Assembly (NCBI RefSeq): GCF_945870625.1
Contig: NZ_CAMBTS010000006.1
Coordinates: 1 to 60,325, forward strand
DNA: 60,325 bases
Direction of reading: 5' to 3'
DNA from: Novosphingobium sp. Chol11
GTDB lineage: Bacteria; Pseudomonadota; Alphaproteobacteria; Sphingomonadales; Sphingomonadaceae
The translations under genes were made by a program, and so were the position numbers. The notes under the pieces were generated by a model. The model did no database searches. It saw only the letters and a program-made list of their open reading frames with translations, and had not been told where the DNA came from. Below, piece after piece: positions 1-10,950 of the stretch. Position 1 is the first letter of the stretch; every line of letters starts with the position of its first letter.

Positions 1-2
1 AT

Positions 3-79
3 TGGTCGGGACGAGAGGATTCGAACCTCCGACCCCCACACCCCCAGTGTGATGCGCTACCAGGCTGCGCTACGTCCCG
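3..79 (-). tRNA. tRNA-Pro (anticodon GGG)
   Basis: Reading the minus strand gives a full cloverleaf. The acceptor stem is CGGGACG/CGTCCCG and the D-arm is GCGC...GCGC. The anticodon stem is TCACA/TGTGG around the loop CTGGGGG, which puts GGG at positions 34-36. The T-arm has the usual TTCGAAT loop, and the terminal CCA is encoded (complement of bases 3-5). The length is 77 nt. This tRNA reads proline CCC/CCT codons. Confidence 0.97.
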
Positions 80-91
80 ACCGGAAGGGGG

Positions 92-120
92 GCTATAGGG
101 AGGGGGCTTGGCGAAGGCAA
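92..120 (-). promoter_or_regulatory. Putative sigma-70 promoter of tRNA-Pro
   Basis: On the minus strand a TTGCCT -35 (115-120) and a TATAGC -10 (92-97) are separated by exactly 17 nt. This places the transcription start about 5-7 nt before the mature tRNA 5' end at 79. Each hexamer matches the consensus at 4 of 6 positions. The position supports the call; the strength is inferred. Confidence 0.55.
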
Positions 121-277
121 GGGGCGCGATGGCCTTGTTGTGCGCCCCCCATCTGGCTCGTGATGGCCTCGTGATTGCCTTGCGCAGGGCAAGGTGCTAG
201 TCGCGCGTCCCATCACCGGCCAGCGCGGGGCATCCAATGCCACATGCTGGTCTGCCCCGAAAGTTGACGCCGATCCC

Positions 278-622
278 ATGAACGGTCCTGCCATGCTCAT
301 GCTCCTTGCCGCAGCAGCCCCGCGCGCCGCCGCCGAACCGCCGATCTACCTGCGGTTCTTGCCGCTGGTGGCGATGGTGGCCATTTTCTACATCCTGATC
401 CTGCGCCCGCAGATGCGCGCGCAGAAGGACAAGCTGGCCAAGATTGCAGGCATCCAAAAGGGCGATCAGGTGGTGACGGCGGGCGGCTTACTGGCCAAAG
501 TGATCAAGGTCGACGAGCATACCGTCGATCTCGAACTGGGCCCCAACGTGCGGGTCAAGGCAGTGAAATCGACCATCGGCGATGTCGTTCCGCCCACCGG
601 CGTCAAGCCCGCCAACGACTGA
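278..622 (+). CDS. yajC: Preprotein translocase subunit YajC
   Basis: A 114-residue inner-membrane protein that associates with SecDF in the Sec holotranslocon. A hydrophobic segment (about residues 25-45, including FLPLVAMVAIFYILILRPQ) is followed by the family signature RPQMRAQKDKLAKI and a small soluble domain with GDQVVTAGGLLAKV. The ATG at 278 gives a length close to the family norm of about 110 residues. ATG 293 is also possible, and neither has a clear ribosome site. secD begins 62 bp downstream in the same direction, the standard yajC-secD-secF order. Confidence 0.93.
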   Translation: MNGPAMLMLLAAAAPRAAAEPPIYLRFLPLVAMVAIFYILILRPQMRAQKDKLAKIAGIQKGDQVVTAGGLLAKVIKVDEHTVDLELGPNVRVKAVKSTIGDVVPPTGVKPAND

Positions 623-684
623 TCAGGTCCACAGGTTATCAGGCTTGCCCTGCCGGGTCGGCCTCATCAGGAAATTTGCAGGCA

Positions 685-2289
685 ATGCTGGAATTCTCGC
701 GCTGGAAGGTGATTTGGCTGTGGGCCGTGACGCTGGTGTGCGTCGCGGCCGCGCTCCCTTCTTTAACCGCCACTTTTGGCATCAGGTGGCCCGCTGCGCT
801 CCCGGCGCCGCATGTTAATCTGGGGCTAGACCTCGCAGGCGGCAGCCACATCCTGCTCGAAGCCGATCCTGCGCAAGTAGGCCAGCAGCGCATCGAAGGC
901 ATGGACGAATCGGTCCGCGCCAAACTGAAGGCCGGCGCCACGCCGATCCGTATCAGCGATATCTCGAACCGGGGCGGGGCGCTCACCTTCCTTGTCGAAG
1001 ACGTGTCGAAGATTGATGCGGTGCGCGAAGCTATTCTTCCGCTGACCAACGGCGCAGGCCTTACCGGACAGCGCGACTGGAAGATCGAGGTAATCGACGG
1101 CAACCGCTTTGTGCTCACGCCTACTGCCGAGGGGATTGCGCTGGCGGTCTCGCAGGCGATGGAAACCGCCGTCGAAGTCGTGCGCAAGCGCATCGACGCA
1201 CTGGGCACCCGCGAACCCACGATCATCCGTTCGGGCACCAACCGCATTGTTGTGCAAGTGCCGGGCCTGCAGGACCCGCAGGCGCTCAAGAACCTGATCG
1301 GCAAGACCGCCAAGCTTGAATTCAAATTGGTGGACGGCACCGCCTTGCCTTCGGATATCGCGCGCGGGATCGCGCCTCCGGGCAGCGAGATCGTGCCGTT
1401 TGCCGATGCCAAGGAGGGCGGTGCGCCATCGATCGCAGTCAAGCGGCTGGGCGGCATTCGCGGTGATCAACTGACCAACGCACAGCTCTCTAATAACCAG
1501 CAGACCAACGAGCCGACCGTCGCGATCACGTTCAACAGCGAGGGCGGCGCGAAGTTTGCCAAGCTGACGACCCAGAACGTGAACAAGCCGTTCGCGATCA
1601 TTCTGGATGGCAAAGTGCTCTCCGCGCCCAATATCAACGAGCCGATTCTGGGCGGCAGCGCCGTGATTTCGGGTAACTTCACCACCGAAAGCGCCAACAA
1701 TCTCGCCATTTCTCTGCGTTCGGGCGCGCTTCCGGTCGATCTCAAAGTGGTCGAAGAGCGCACCGTGGGGCCGGATCTTGGCGCGGATTCGATCCGCAAG
1801 GGCATGATCGCGATGGGCGTAGGCACGCTGGCGCTGATGACCTTCATCCTGCTCAGCTATGGCCGGTTCGGCGCTTATGCCTGCATCGCGCTGGTGATCA
1901 ATGTCCTCATGATCCTTGGCATTATGGCGATCATCAACACGACGCTGACCTTGCCGGGCATCGCCGGTTTCGTGCTGACCATCGGCGCGGCGGTGGATGC
2001 CAACGTGCTGATCAACGAGCGCATTCGCGAAGAGCGGCAGCGCGGACGGCGCGTGGTGCAAGCCATCGAAGTGGGCTATAAAGAGGCCAGCCGCGCAATT
2101 TTCGATGCCAATATCACCAACGTTATTGCCGCGCTTTCGATGGCCACATTTGGCACCGGGCCGGTGCGCGGCTTTGCCATCGTGCTGCTCATCGGGATTG
2201 CCACATCGGTATTCACGGCGGTGACGCTGACCCGGATGTGGGTGGCGCAATGGCTGCGCCGCGCCCGCCCCACCGATATTGCGCTGTGA
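685..2289 (+). CDS. secD: Protein translocase subunit SecD
   Basis: A 534-residue SecD. With SecF it uses proton-motive force to complete protein export on the periplasmic side. One N-terminal transmembrane helix is followed by NLGLDLAGGSHILLE, a large periplasmic region, then the loop ISLRSGALPVDLKVVEERTV and five C-terminal helices. The RND-type motif GAAVDANVLINERIREE marks the proton path. I chose ATG 685 (MLEFSRWK) because AGGA lies at 669-672 and the protein then starts directly at the first helix. An in-frame TTG at 676 is less likely. secF follows after 16 bp. Confidence 0.96.
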   Translation: MLEFSRWKVIWLWAVTLVCVAAALPSLTATFGIRWPAALPAPHVNLGLDLAGGSHILLEADPAQVGQQRIEGMDESVRAKLKAGATPIRISDISNRGGALTFLVEDVSKIDAVREAILPLTNGAGLTGQRDWKIEVIDGNRFVLTPTAEGIALAVSQAMETAVEVVRKRIDALGTREPTIIRSGTNRIVVQVPGLQDPQALKNLIGKTAKLEFKLVDGTALPSDIARGIAPPGSEIVPFADAKEGGAPSIAVKRLGGIRGDQLTNAQLSNNQQTNEPTVAITFNSEGGAKFAKLTTQNVNKPFAIILDGKVLSAPNINEPILGGSAVISGNFTTESANNLAISLRSGALPVDLKVVEERTVGPDLGADSIRKGMIAMGVGTLALMTFILLSYGRFGAYACIALVINVLMILGIMAIINTTLTLPGIAGFVLTIGAAVDANVLINERIREERQRGRRVVQAIEVGYKEASRAIFDANITNVIAALSMATFGTGPVRGFAIVLLIGIATSVFTAVTLTRMWVAQWLRRARPTDIAL

Positions 2290-2305
2290 AGGAGCAGATG
2301 ATCCC

Positions 2306-3283
2306 ATGAAACTGCTCAAGCTCGTTCCCGATCATACCAACATCAAATTCCTGCGCTGGCGCATTCCGTTTTATGCCGGTAGCCTGCTGCTGATGGCGCT
2401 CAGCCTCACGCTGGTGTTCACCAAGGGCCTCAATCTCGGCGTCGATTTCGTCGGCGGGCAGATGATCCGCGTCACCTTCGTGCAAAGTGCCGAGGCTCCG
2501 GTGGCGCAGTTGCGCGGCGAAGTGGGCGCGCTCGGCTTTGGCGAGCCGATCATCCAGCGTTATGGCAAGCCCAACGAGATTTCGATCCGGATGAAGCTGC
2601 CCGCGGGCGCTGACCGCGACACAGCGATTTCGGACAAGATGGCGCGCACGATCACTGCCGACCTGAAAACCCATCATCCCGATGCACGGATCGACGGGGT
2701 GGATTCGGTCTCGGGCAAAGTGTCGGCTGAACTTTGGCAGAGCGCTATCCTGTCGCTCGGGCTCGCCGCTCTTGGCGTTGCGGCGTATATCTGGGTGCGC
2801 TTCGAATGGCAGTTCGGCATTGGCGCACTGTTCAGCCTCGTGCACGATGTGATGCTGACTTTGGGCATGTTCGCGCTGACGCAGCTGGAGTTCGATCTCA
2901 ATATCGTGGCGGCCTTGCTGACGCTGATCGGATATTCGCTCAACGACACGATCGTGGTTTACGATCGCATCCGCGAAAACTTGCGCAAATACCGCAAAAT
3001 GCCGATGCCTGAGCTGCTGGATCTGTCGGTGAATGAGACTTTGCACCGCACGATTGTGACCTCGCTGTCGATCCTGATCACGTTGGTCGCGCTGTTGCTA
3101 CTGGGGCCGGACGTGATCTTCGGGTTTACCGCTGCGATTACGCTGGGCATCTTTGTCGGCACCTATAGCTCGATCTATATGGCCGCGCCGATCCTGATCT
3201 GGCTCAAGGTCACGTCAAAGAGCTTTGTGCCGACCGAAACCGCGCTCGACCGGCAGGAAAAGCTGGCCCGCGAACGGGGTTAA
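2306..3283 (+). CDS. secF: Protein translocase subunit SecF
   Basis: A 325-residue partner of SecD with six predicted transmembrane helices. N-terminal LNLGVDFVGGQMIRV and later YSLNDTIVVYDRIRENLRK are the usual SecF signatures; the latter is the conserved helix 4/5 region. The start ATG 2306 follows GGAG at 2291-2294. The gene is co-transcribed with secD and stops 3 bp before the end of a convergent glycosyltransferase gene, with no evident terminator between them. Confidence 0.96.
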   Translation: MKLLKLVPDHTNIKFLRWRIPFYAGSLLLMALSLTLVFTKGLNLGVDFVGGQMIRVTFVQSAEAPVAQLRGEVGALGFGEPIIQRYGKPNEISIRMKLPAGADRDTAISDKMARTITADLKTHHPDARIDGVDSVSGKVSAELWQSAILSLGLAALGVAAYIWVRFEWQFGIGALFSLVHDVMLTLGMFALTQLEFDLNIVAALLTLIGYSLNDTIVVYDRIRENLRKYRKMPMPELLDLSVNETLHRTIVTSLSILITLVALLLLGPDVIFGFTAAITLGIFVGTYSSIYMAAPILIWLKVTSKSFVPTETALDRQEKLARERG

Positions 3284-3286
3284 GCT

Positions 3287-4477
3287 TCAACGACCGGCGA
3301 TCACGCTTTCGTAAATCTTTGCCAGCGCGGTGGCGTTCGCCGCCCAGCTGAAGCGGGCGGCGCAGGCAGCGACTTCGTCTTGAGGGGCCGGATTGGCGAT
3401 GAGATCGGCCAGCGCAGCGGCAATTTCGGCGGGGTCGCGCGCAACGATGCGGCCTGCCGCCGGAGAGGTGACAACCTCCCGCGCGCCGCCGACATCGGGA
3501 ATGACGATCGGCGCTCCGCAGGCAAGCGCCTCGATCCAGGCATTGGCAAGGCCCTCGCTCTGCGAGATCAGCACCATGGCGCTGGCCGCACTCAGCAATT
3601 GCGGCAGGATATCGTGTTCGACGTTGCCAAGAAAGCGGACGCGGCTGGCGAGGCCGGCCTGCGCGGCGCTCGCTCGCAGGCTTTCCTCGAGCGGTCCTGT
3701 GCCAACGATCGCGAGGTTTACCTCAGGCGGCAGCAGCGCCATCGCCGAGATCGCGATCTCGTGGCCCTTGACCGGCACCAGCGCGCCGACGCTCAGCACC
3801 CGCGGACCTTCGCCAAGGTTTTCGAGCCCGGGTAGCACCCTCGCTGCCTCACGCGCGGAACCGCGCGGGGAGGGGAAGAAGCGGTCACGATCCAGCCCGG
3901 TATAGTGCACGTTCAGCTTATCGCCGCCAAGGCCAAGCGCAGTCATGTCGCGCCCCAAGGCCGCCGAGACCGACAGCACCGCAGCAGCGGCCTGCGCCGC
4001 CGCGCGCATCTGGGGCAGCGCGCCCGGTTGCCCCTGCCACACATGAATATCCGATCCGCGCGCCTTGATCGCTAGCGGCACGCTCAGCGCGCTGGCAATC
4101 CTCATCGCGGCGGGGCCATCGGGATAGAAGAATTGCGCATCGATCAGATCGAAAGGCGCTTCGGCGTGTAGTCTGGTCGCGAGCGGCATGACCGCACGTG
4201 CGATCAGCGCCGGATTGATCCGCCCCGAAAGCGCCGGGATGAGCATGAAGCGCGGATGATGAACGGTAACGCCGCCTTCGTGCTCGATGCGCGGGATCGC
4301 GGCCAGCGGCGCATAGCGGCCAATCCGCAGCGGCGGCAGGCCCACCGGGTTGACCACGGTCACATCCCAATCGCCGCGCGCACTCAGCGCTTGCATCTGG
4401 CGCGCGACAAAGCGCCCGAAGCCGGGACGCCCCGGCGCGGGATATAGCGTGGCGAGCGAGAGCAGTCTGCGCTTCAC
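3287..4477 (-). CDS. Glycosyltransferase family 4 (GT-B fold)
   Basis: A 396-residue retaining-type glycosyltransferase that probably moves a sugar from a nucleotide-sugar onto a surface polysaccharide or glycolipid. The N-terminal acceptor half starts KRRLLSLATLYPAPGRPGFG. The C-terminal donor-binding half has LSVGALVPVKGHEIAI and the E-x7-E signature SEGLANAWIEALACG followed by PIVIPDVGGAREVV. I place the start at GTG 4477, right before the conserved first strand. It lies 7 bp past the stop of the upstream XRE gene, which suggests one transcript. Sugar specificity cannot be read from the sequence. Confidence 0.85.
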   Translation of the reverse strand: MKRRLLSLATLYPAPGRPGFGRFVARQMQALSARGDWDVTVVNPVGLPPLRIGRYAPLAAIPRIEHEGGVTVHHPRFMLIPALSGRINPALIARAVMPLATRLHAEAPFDLIDAQFFYPDGPAAMRIASALSVPLAIKARGSDIHVWQGQPGALPQMRAAAQAAAAVLSVSAALGRDMTALGLGGDKLNVHYTGLDRDRFFPSPRGSAREAARVLPGLENLGEGPRVLSVGALVPVKGHEIAISAMALLPPEVNLAIVGTGPLEESLRASAAQAGLASRVRFLGNVEHDILPQLLSAASAMVLISQSEGLANAWIEALACGAPIVIPDVGGAREVVTSPAAGRIVARDPAEIAAALADLIANPAPQDEVAACAARFSWAANATALAKIYESVIAGR

Positions 4478-4484
4478 CGGCAGA

Positions 4485-5066
4485 TCAAATCTGCCTGACC
4501 AGGGTTTCGGCGATGCCGAGCCAGACCGGATGATCGATGATGATCTGCCGCTGGCCCGCGCCGGGCGGTAGCACAGCGATCCGGTCGCCATTTGGCCCTT
4601 CGGCCCGGTCGATCATCCGTCCGAACACAAACCGCCCGCCCGGGCGCGGCGCGAGCACATCGCGGTTCAGTGCGCGGGCAAAGTCTTCGGGTTCGATCTG
4701 GCGCAGCCAGACTTGATCGCCGCTGCGGTAGTCACCGGCGCTGACTTCTACTGCCATGACCACGAACCGCGCATTTCCGCTGCCAATCTCCAGCACCGCA
4801 TCCATCGGCCGGGTCATGGCCTCTGCCCCTGATGCTGTCAGCCGGGCGACGAAGCTTGGTTGCACGCTCTGGTCGGGCTTCACCAGAACTTGCGGATCAA
4901 CCGCCAGCGCGGCGGCAATGCGGTTCATCCATACCAGCGAGAGCGAGCGCATCCCGGTTTCCAGCCGCCCGATTGTCTGCGCGGTGGTCGGCGGATCGCA
5001 GCGCGCCGCTACATCGGCCAGCGTGAAGCCCTTTTGGCGGCGGATGTCGCGGATACGATTGATCAT
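4485..5066 (-). CDS. XRE-family transcriptional regulator
   Basis: A 193-residue DNA-binding protein. Residues 1-60 form a Cro/CI-type helix-turn-helix (RIRDIRRQKGFTLADVAARC, then TAQTIGRLETGMRSLSL). The C-terminal half (about 90-190: GDYRSGDQVWLRQIEPEDF, GRMIDR, IIIDHP) resembles the sensory or S24-like half of larger XRE proteins, but I see no Ser/Lys protease pair. It is the first gene of a two-gene unit with the glycosyltransferase and lies 154 bp from the divergent acyltransferase, so it could control either. Targets are unknown. Confidence 0.75.
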   Translation of the reverse strand: MINRIRDIRRQKGFTLADVAARCDPPTTAQTIGRLETGMRSLSLVWMNRIAAALAVDPQVLVKPDQSVQPSFVARLTASGAEAMTRPMDAVLEIGSGNARFVVMAVEVSAGDYRSGDQVWLRQIEPEDFARALNRDVLAPRPGGRFVFGRMIDRAEGPNGDRIAVLPPGAGQRQIIIDHPVWLGIAETLVRQI

Positions 5067-5174
5067 GAAGCACGCTCGGCGAGGGTTAGTTCTGCGCGAT
5101 ATACAGTGTTTGCGGGTCGGGGCAAACCGGCCTGAACCGTCTCCCCGCTGTGAAATATGGACGTGACATTTCCT

Positions 5175-5203
5175 TTGGCACGCTGCACAAACAAAAAGTT
5201 AAT
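5175..5203 (+). promoter_or_regulatory. Putative sigma-70 promoter of the acyltransferase gene
   Basis: TTGGCA (5175-5180) and GTTAAT (5198-5203) are 17 nt apart and end 17 bp before the ATG at 5221. This sits in an AT-rich intergenic stretch unlike the surrounding DNA. The match is reasonable (5/6 and 4/6) but untested. Confidence 0.4.
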
Positions 5204-5220
5204 AGTTAAGCTGGTGACCC

Positions 5221-6331
5221 ATGTGGAAACTACGTACTGAGAGCGAAAAGTTTCTTCATCTGGATGCAATTCGGATAATCTCATCCATTTTGGTTGTAAT
5301 TTACCACTATAGAAACCAATGGAATTTCGGATCGACGTTTGGAAGCGATTACCCTCAATTTGAGGTGCTACGTCTGTCTGTTGATATGTTCTTTGTTATC
5401 TCAGGGGCGATAATCTGCTACTGCTATGGTGAAATGAGAGGTAGTATTGAATTCTGCCAATTCATGTGGAAGCGCGGCGCGCGCCTGCTACCCCTTCATT
5501 GGGCGACGCTGGCGTTTTATGTTCTAGTTGGTCTGGTCTATATGCGGATAGATGCCTCACCTGGCGATCCGAGCAAGTATGATTGGAATTGCCTGATCCC
5601 TAACGCACTGCTGCTAAATTCTTTTCACCTATGTCCGGGGCATTCTTTTAATCATGTAAGCTGGTCAATTAGTGCAGAGATGTTTTGCTATGCCGCATTT
5701 CCTGCATCGCTCATGATCATTAAATGGCGTCGATGGGCGCCTGCGGCGCTGGCCGCGGCATGGATCGTCGGACTCTTTGCCATGCAGTCAACGTTACCAG
5801 AAGATTGGACCAACCTCACTCATGACTTCGGGGTCATCCGATCATTGCCAGCATTCCTGCTCGGAATGTCCGCATTTGCTTTGCGCTATGAAATTGCTCG
5901 ATTTCTTGTCGTACCCGCTGCGGCCTTAGTGTTTGGCTTAGGTTGCTTGATAATCGGAGCAATTTTCTTATTGCCAATCCAATTATTGATCTTTTTGGTC
6001 TATTTTATCGCCATCTCCGCCATTGCTGCTGATACGAAGGAGAGTGGGACTTTTGTGAGGTTTCTCGCTCCGTGGGGCCAACTTGCGTATGGCGTATATA
6101 TGCTTCACACGGTTGTTCGCACGATTATATTTTCAATTTGTGCGAAGGGGTACCTTGGGTCTTCAATTGCAGTTCAGAATTTGGCGTTGGTGATCTGCTT
6201 CTTTGCTTTCTTCGGCTTGGCCTATGTGTCATTCTTTGCTTTTGAACGCCCAGCCAGAAAGTGGTTGTGCTCGCTGTGGTCTGAAAGCGAGAGACAAGCG
6301 CCTAAAGCTGTAATGAGCGAGAACGATTCCG

Positions 6332-6360
<29 letters not shown>
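5221..6360 (+). CDS. Acyltransferase family 3 membrane protein
   Basis: A 379-residue integral-membrane acyltransferase of the OafA/NodX type, which O-acetylates or acylates sugars of surface polysaccharide. It starts FLHLDAIRIISSILVVIYHY, the family opening with the catalytic-region H/R near residue 30. LSVDMFFVISGAIICYC follows, then about ten hydrophobic helices and the motif SWSISAEMFCY. The gene is visibly AT-richer than its neighbours, with many ATA, AGA and TTA codons, so transfer is likely. Its last 29 bp overlap the 3' end of the convergent ABC-F gene. The adjacent glycosyltransferase suggests a shared role in surface-sugar decoration. Confidence 0.86.
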
Positions 6361-8134
<1,774 letters not shown>

Positions 8135-8304
8135 AGGCGATGGCGCTTAGCGGCCGCGCGCGCGCAGGTCCAGCGGTTCGGCAGGCCTTGCACATCGGCG
8201 CTCGGTGCTGGCATAGGCTTAGCGCGGGGTAAGGCTTTATGAACTGCACAGATCGGCAACATTCACTACCCGTTCAATGGGTCGAGGCTATACAAACGAC
8301 CATC

Positions 8305-8592
8305 ATGCGCTTGATCACTTCCCTTTTTGCCTTCGGCCTCATCGCGTTTGCTCCGATTGCCGAGGCGCAGCAGCGCGCCGATGAGCAAGGGCTGGCGCGC
8401 CGCGAGATGCGCGCAGGCAACGTCCGTTCGCTGCGCGAGATCGAGGAGCGGGTGCTGCCATCCATGTCCGGCATGCAGTATCTTGGCCCTGAATACGATC
8501 CGATCGCGATGGCCTACCGGCTCAAATTCATCCGCGATGGGCGCGTGGTGTTTATTGATATCGATGCGCGCACAGGCCAAATACGGCGATGA
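8305..8592 (+). CDS. Exported PepSY-like small protein
   Basis: A 95-residue protein with a clear signal peptide (MRLITSLFAFGLIAFAPIAEA-Q). The rest, RSLREIEERVLPSMSGMQYLG...YRLKFIRDGRVVFIDIDARTGQI, has the strand-helix pattern and the D-x-R/A-T-G-x-I ending of PepSY domains. Such domains often lie next to two-component genes and may modulate the sensor in the periplasm. ATG 8305 is chosen because it begins the signal peptide. The response regulator follows 117 bp later. Confidence 0.75.
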   Translation: MRLITSLFAFGLIAFAPIAEAQQRADEQGLARREMRAGNVRSLREIEERVLPSMSGMQYLGPEYDPIAMAYRLKFIRDGRVVFIDIDARTGQIRR

Positions 8593-8709
8593 ATGCGCCG
8601 ACAGTGCGGTCTCTCGCCGCGCTGTTCCTTGACCGTTCAGCTTCGCTGGACCATTAACTGGCGTATGACTGAAGCGCACTGCGGCGCGCAAAACATGGGG
8701 CAGTGTGGA

Positions 8710-9387
8710 ATGCGCATCCTGATCGTCGAGGACGAGCCAACCCTTGGCAAACAACTGAAGTCCACGCTTGAGCAAAACGGCTATGCCATCGACCTCGCCG
8801 TGAATGGCGAAGACGGGCACTATATGGGCTCAAGCGAAGAATACGACGCCGTGATCCTTGATCTTGGTTTGCCTGAGATCGATGGTCTCACGGTGCTGGG
8901 CATGTGGCGCAAGGAAGGCCGCAAATTCCCCGTGCTAGTGCTGACCGCGCGCGATAGCTGGTCGGACAAGGTCGCTGGGCTTGATGCCGGTGCAGACGAT
9001 TATCTGGCCAAGCCATTTCAGACCGAAGAGCTCATCGCGCGGCTGCGCGCGCTGATCCGGCGCGCTTCAGGCAATTCGTCGTCCGAGCTGATGGCGGGCG
9101 ATGTGCGGCTCGATACCCGCTCGGGACGGGTTACGCTCGATGGTGAGCCGGTGAAGCTCACGGCGCAGGAATACAAGCTGCTCTCGTATCTGCTCCATCA
9201 CAAGGGCAAGGTGGTCAGCCGCACGGAGCTGATCGAGCATATCTATGATCAGGATTTTGACCGCGATTCGAACACCATCGAAGTGTTCGTGACCCGCATC
9301 CGCAAGAAGCTCGGCCCCGATGTGATCACCACCATCCGCGGGCTGGGCTATAGCCTCGACGATCCGGCGCTGCCCGGGCGCGGCTGA
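8710..9387 (+). CDS. OmpR/PhoP-family response regulator
   Basis: A 225-residue two-domain regulator. The receiver domain (1-115) has the acidic pocket VEDEP, the phospho-acceptor Asp51 in VILDLGLPEIDG, the conserved Thr in LTARD and Lys in AKPF. The C-terminal winged helix (about 130-220) ends TRIRKKLG...TIRGLGYSL, as in OmpR/PhoP proteins. ATG 8710 fits the family start; longer frames upstream are not conserved in character. The cognate kinase gene begins 17 bp downstream. By analogy with PepSY/RR/HK sets it may sense envelope stress or divalent cations, but this is inference. Confidence 0.9.
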   Translation: MRILIVEDEPTLGKQLKSTLEQNGYAIDLAVNGEDGHYMGSSEEYDAVILDLGLPEIDGLTVLGMWRKEGRKFPVLVLTARDSWSDKVAGLDAGADDYLAKPFQTEELIARLRALIRRASGNSSSELMAGDVRLDTRSGRVTLDGEPVKLTAQEYKLLSYLLHHKGKVVSRTELIEHIYDQDFDRDSNTIEVFVTRIRKKLGPDVITTIRGLGYSLDDPALPGRG

Positions 9388-9404
9388 GGCTGGCGGCGCT
9401 GACT

Positions 9405-10817
9405 GTGAGCAAGGCGCCTGCCATCAAGGACGGCACCGCGAGCCCGCGTAAGGCTGCACCAGCAATCGCCCCGCACACCGGATCGCTGACGCGGCGGATG
9501 CTGCTGATTGCGCTGGCCTGGATCACCGTGCTGCTGCTGGGGGGCGGGATTGCTCTCGATCGTACCTTGACCGGGCTGGTGACGCGCAGCTTTGACGAGC
9601 AATTGGGCTATATGCTCACCGCCATGGTAGCCTCAGCCGAACTTGGCCCGGACGGCGAGGTTTTCTTTAACCGGCCGCTGGGCGATCAGCGCTTTCTTGA
9701 GCCCAATAGCGGGCTTTACTGGCAGATTTCAGGGCCCGGCCACGAGGATTTCCCTTCCCGCTCGCTCTGGGACCGGACGCTCAAACTCAAAGACGACCAT
9801 TTCGACACCGGACCGCATATCTACGACAGCCTGCAGTTCAAAGGCGAGAAGCTGCGGGTGATCGAGCGGTCGGTTATCCTTCCCGCAAGCAAGACGCGGT
9901 GGCAGTTTTCGGTGGCGGCGAGCCGCGCCGATCTGGATGGCCAGATTCAGCGGATCCGCGCTATTCTGATTTGGTCATTTGTGGTGCTGGGGCTGGGGCT
10001 CGCCGGGATGGCCGCGCTCCAGACCTACTATGGCCTTGGGCCATTGCGGAGGGTGCGCCGGGCGATCGCGCGGATGCGGCAAGGGGGCGCCGCCCGCGTC
10101 GACGAGCCCTTGCCGCTCGAAGTCCAGCCCTTGGTGGAGGAACTCAACGCGCTGCTCGAACACTCGGTGCGCCAAGCCGAAGAAGCGCGCACCCATGCGG
10201 GCAATCTGGCGCATGCGCTGAAAACGCCGCTCACCGTGGTGATGAACGCCGCCACTGCCAAAGCCGATGATCTGGCTGATACCGTGATCCGCGAGGCAGC
10301 GGTGATGCGCCGCCAGGTCGATCACCATCTGGCGCGCGCGCGCGCGGTGGGGCGGCGCGCCACCGGCCTTAGCCGCGCGATCGCTGGCGAAAGCGCCGAG
10401 GCGGTGCAGCGCGCAGTGGTGCGGCTTTATCCCAAGGTGCGTTTCGACATGGACGGGAACCGCGATGCGCTGGTCGCAATCGAGCGGCAGGATCTGGATG
10501 AAATCCTGGGCAACCTGATTGAGAATGCCGCAAAGTATGGCGGCGGTTCGGTGTTCATCACGCTCGATGCTGTGCCAGGGGACGCAAAGTTTTGCGAAAT
10601 CTGGATCGAGGACGATGGACCCGGCGTTCCCGAAGAGGCGCGCGGCCAGCTGTTCGCGCGCGGCGCGCGGCTCGACACTGGCAAACCCGGCACCGGCCTT
10701 GGCCTTGCCATCGTGCGCGATGTGGCGGAGCTTTATGGCGGCTCCACTGATCTGGATGAAAGCGACGACCTTGGCGGGCTGCTCGCGCGGCTGCGGCTGC
10801 CGCGTTCGGGGAATTGA
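9405..10817 (+). CDS. PhoQ-like sensor histidine kinase
   Basis: A 470-residue membrane kinase, partner of the regulator just upstream. The first transmembrane helix is at about 32-52. A periplasmic sensor region (about 55-180) follows, then a second helix (about 185-207), a linker, and the dimerisation/phospho-acceptor helix with an intact His in GNLAHALKTPLT. The ATPase domain has the N box GNLIENAAKYG, EDDGPGVPEEA and the G2 box GTGLGLAIVRDVAELYGG. I took GTG 9405; ATG 9498 would start right at the first helix and is also possible. The signal is unknown. Confidence 0.88.
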   Translation: MSKAPAIKDGTASPRKAAPAIAPHTGSLTRRMLLIALAWITVLLLGGGIALDRTLTGLVTRSFDEQLGYMLTAMVASAELGPDGEVFFNRPLGDQRFLEPNSGLYWQISGPGHEDFPSRSLWDRTLKLKDDHFDTGPHIYDSLQFKGEKLRVIERSVILPASKTRWQFSVAASRADLDGQIQRIRAILIWSFVVLGLGLAGMAALQTYYGLGPLRRVRRAIARMRQGGAARVDEPLPLEVQPLVEELNALLEHSVRQAEEARTHAGNLAHALKTPLTVVMNAATAKADDLADTVIREAAVMRRQVDHHLARARAVGRRATGLSRAIAGESAEAVQRAVVRLYPKVRFDMDGNRDALVAIERQDLDEILGNLIENAAKYGGGSVFITLDAVPGDAKFCEIWIEDDGPGVPEEARGQLFARGARLDTGKPGTGLGLAIVRDVAELYGGSTDLDESDDLGGLLARLRLPRSGN

Positions 10818-10950
10818 CCCTTGTCTTCGATTGGTGGTGTTTCGTATAAAACCTTGGTGCCCAGCGCTAGATTGGCAGATTGCGGCGTGGCAAATCGCTA
10901 GAACTGTCATCATTTCAGGCAGATCGGCAACCTTGGGGGGAGGAAATCTG

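Noticed and set aside
676..684. TTG start for secD three codons upstream
   Set aside because: ATG 685 places the first transmembrane helix and the ribosome site in the usual position.
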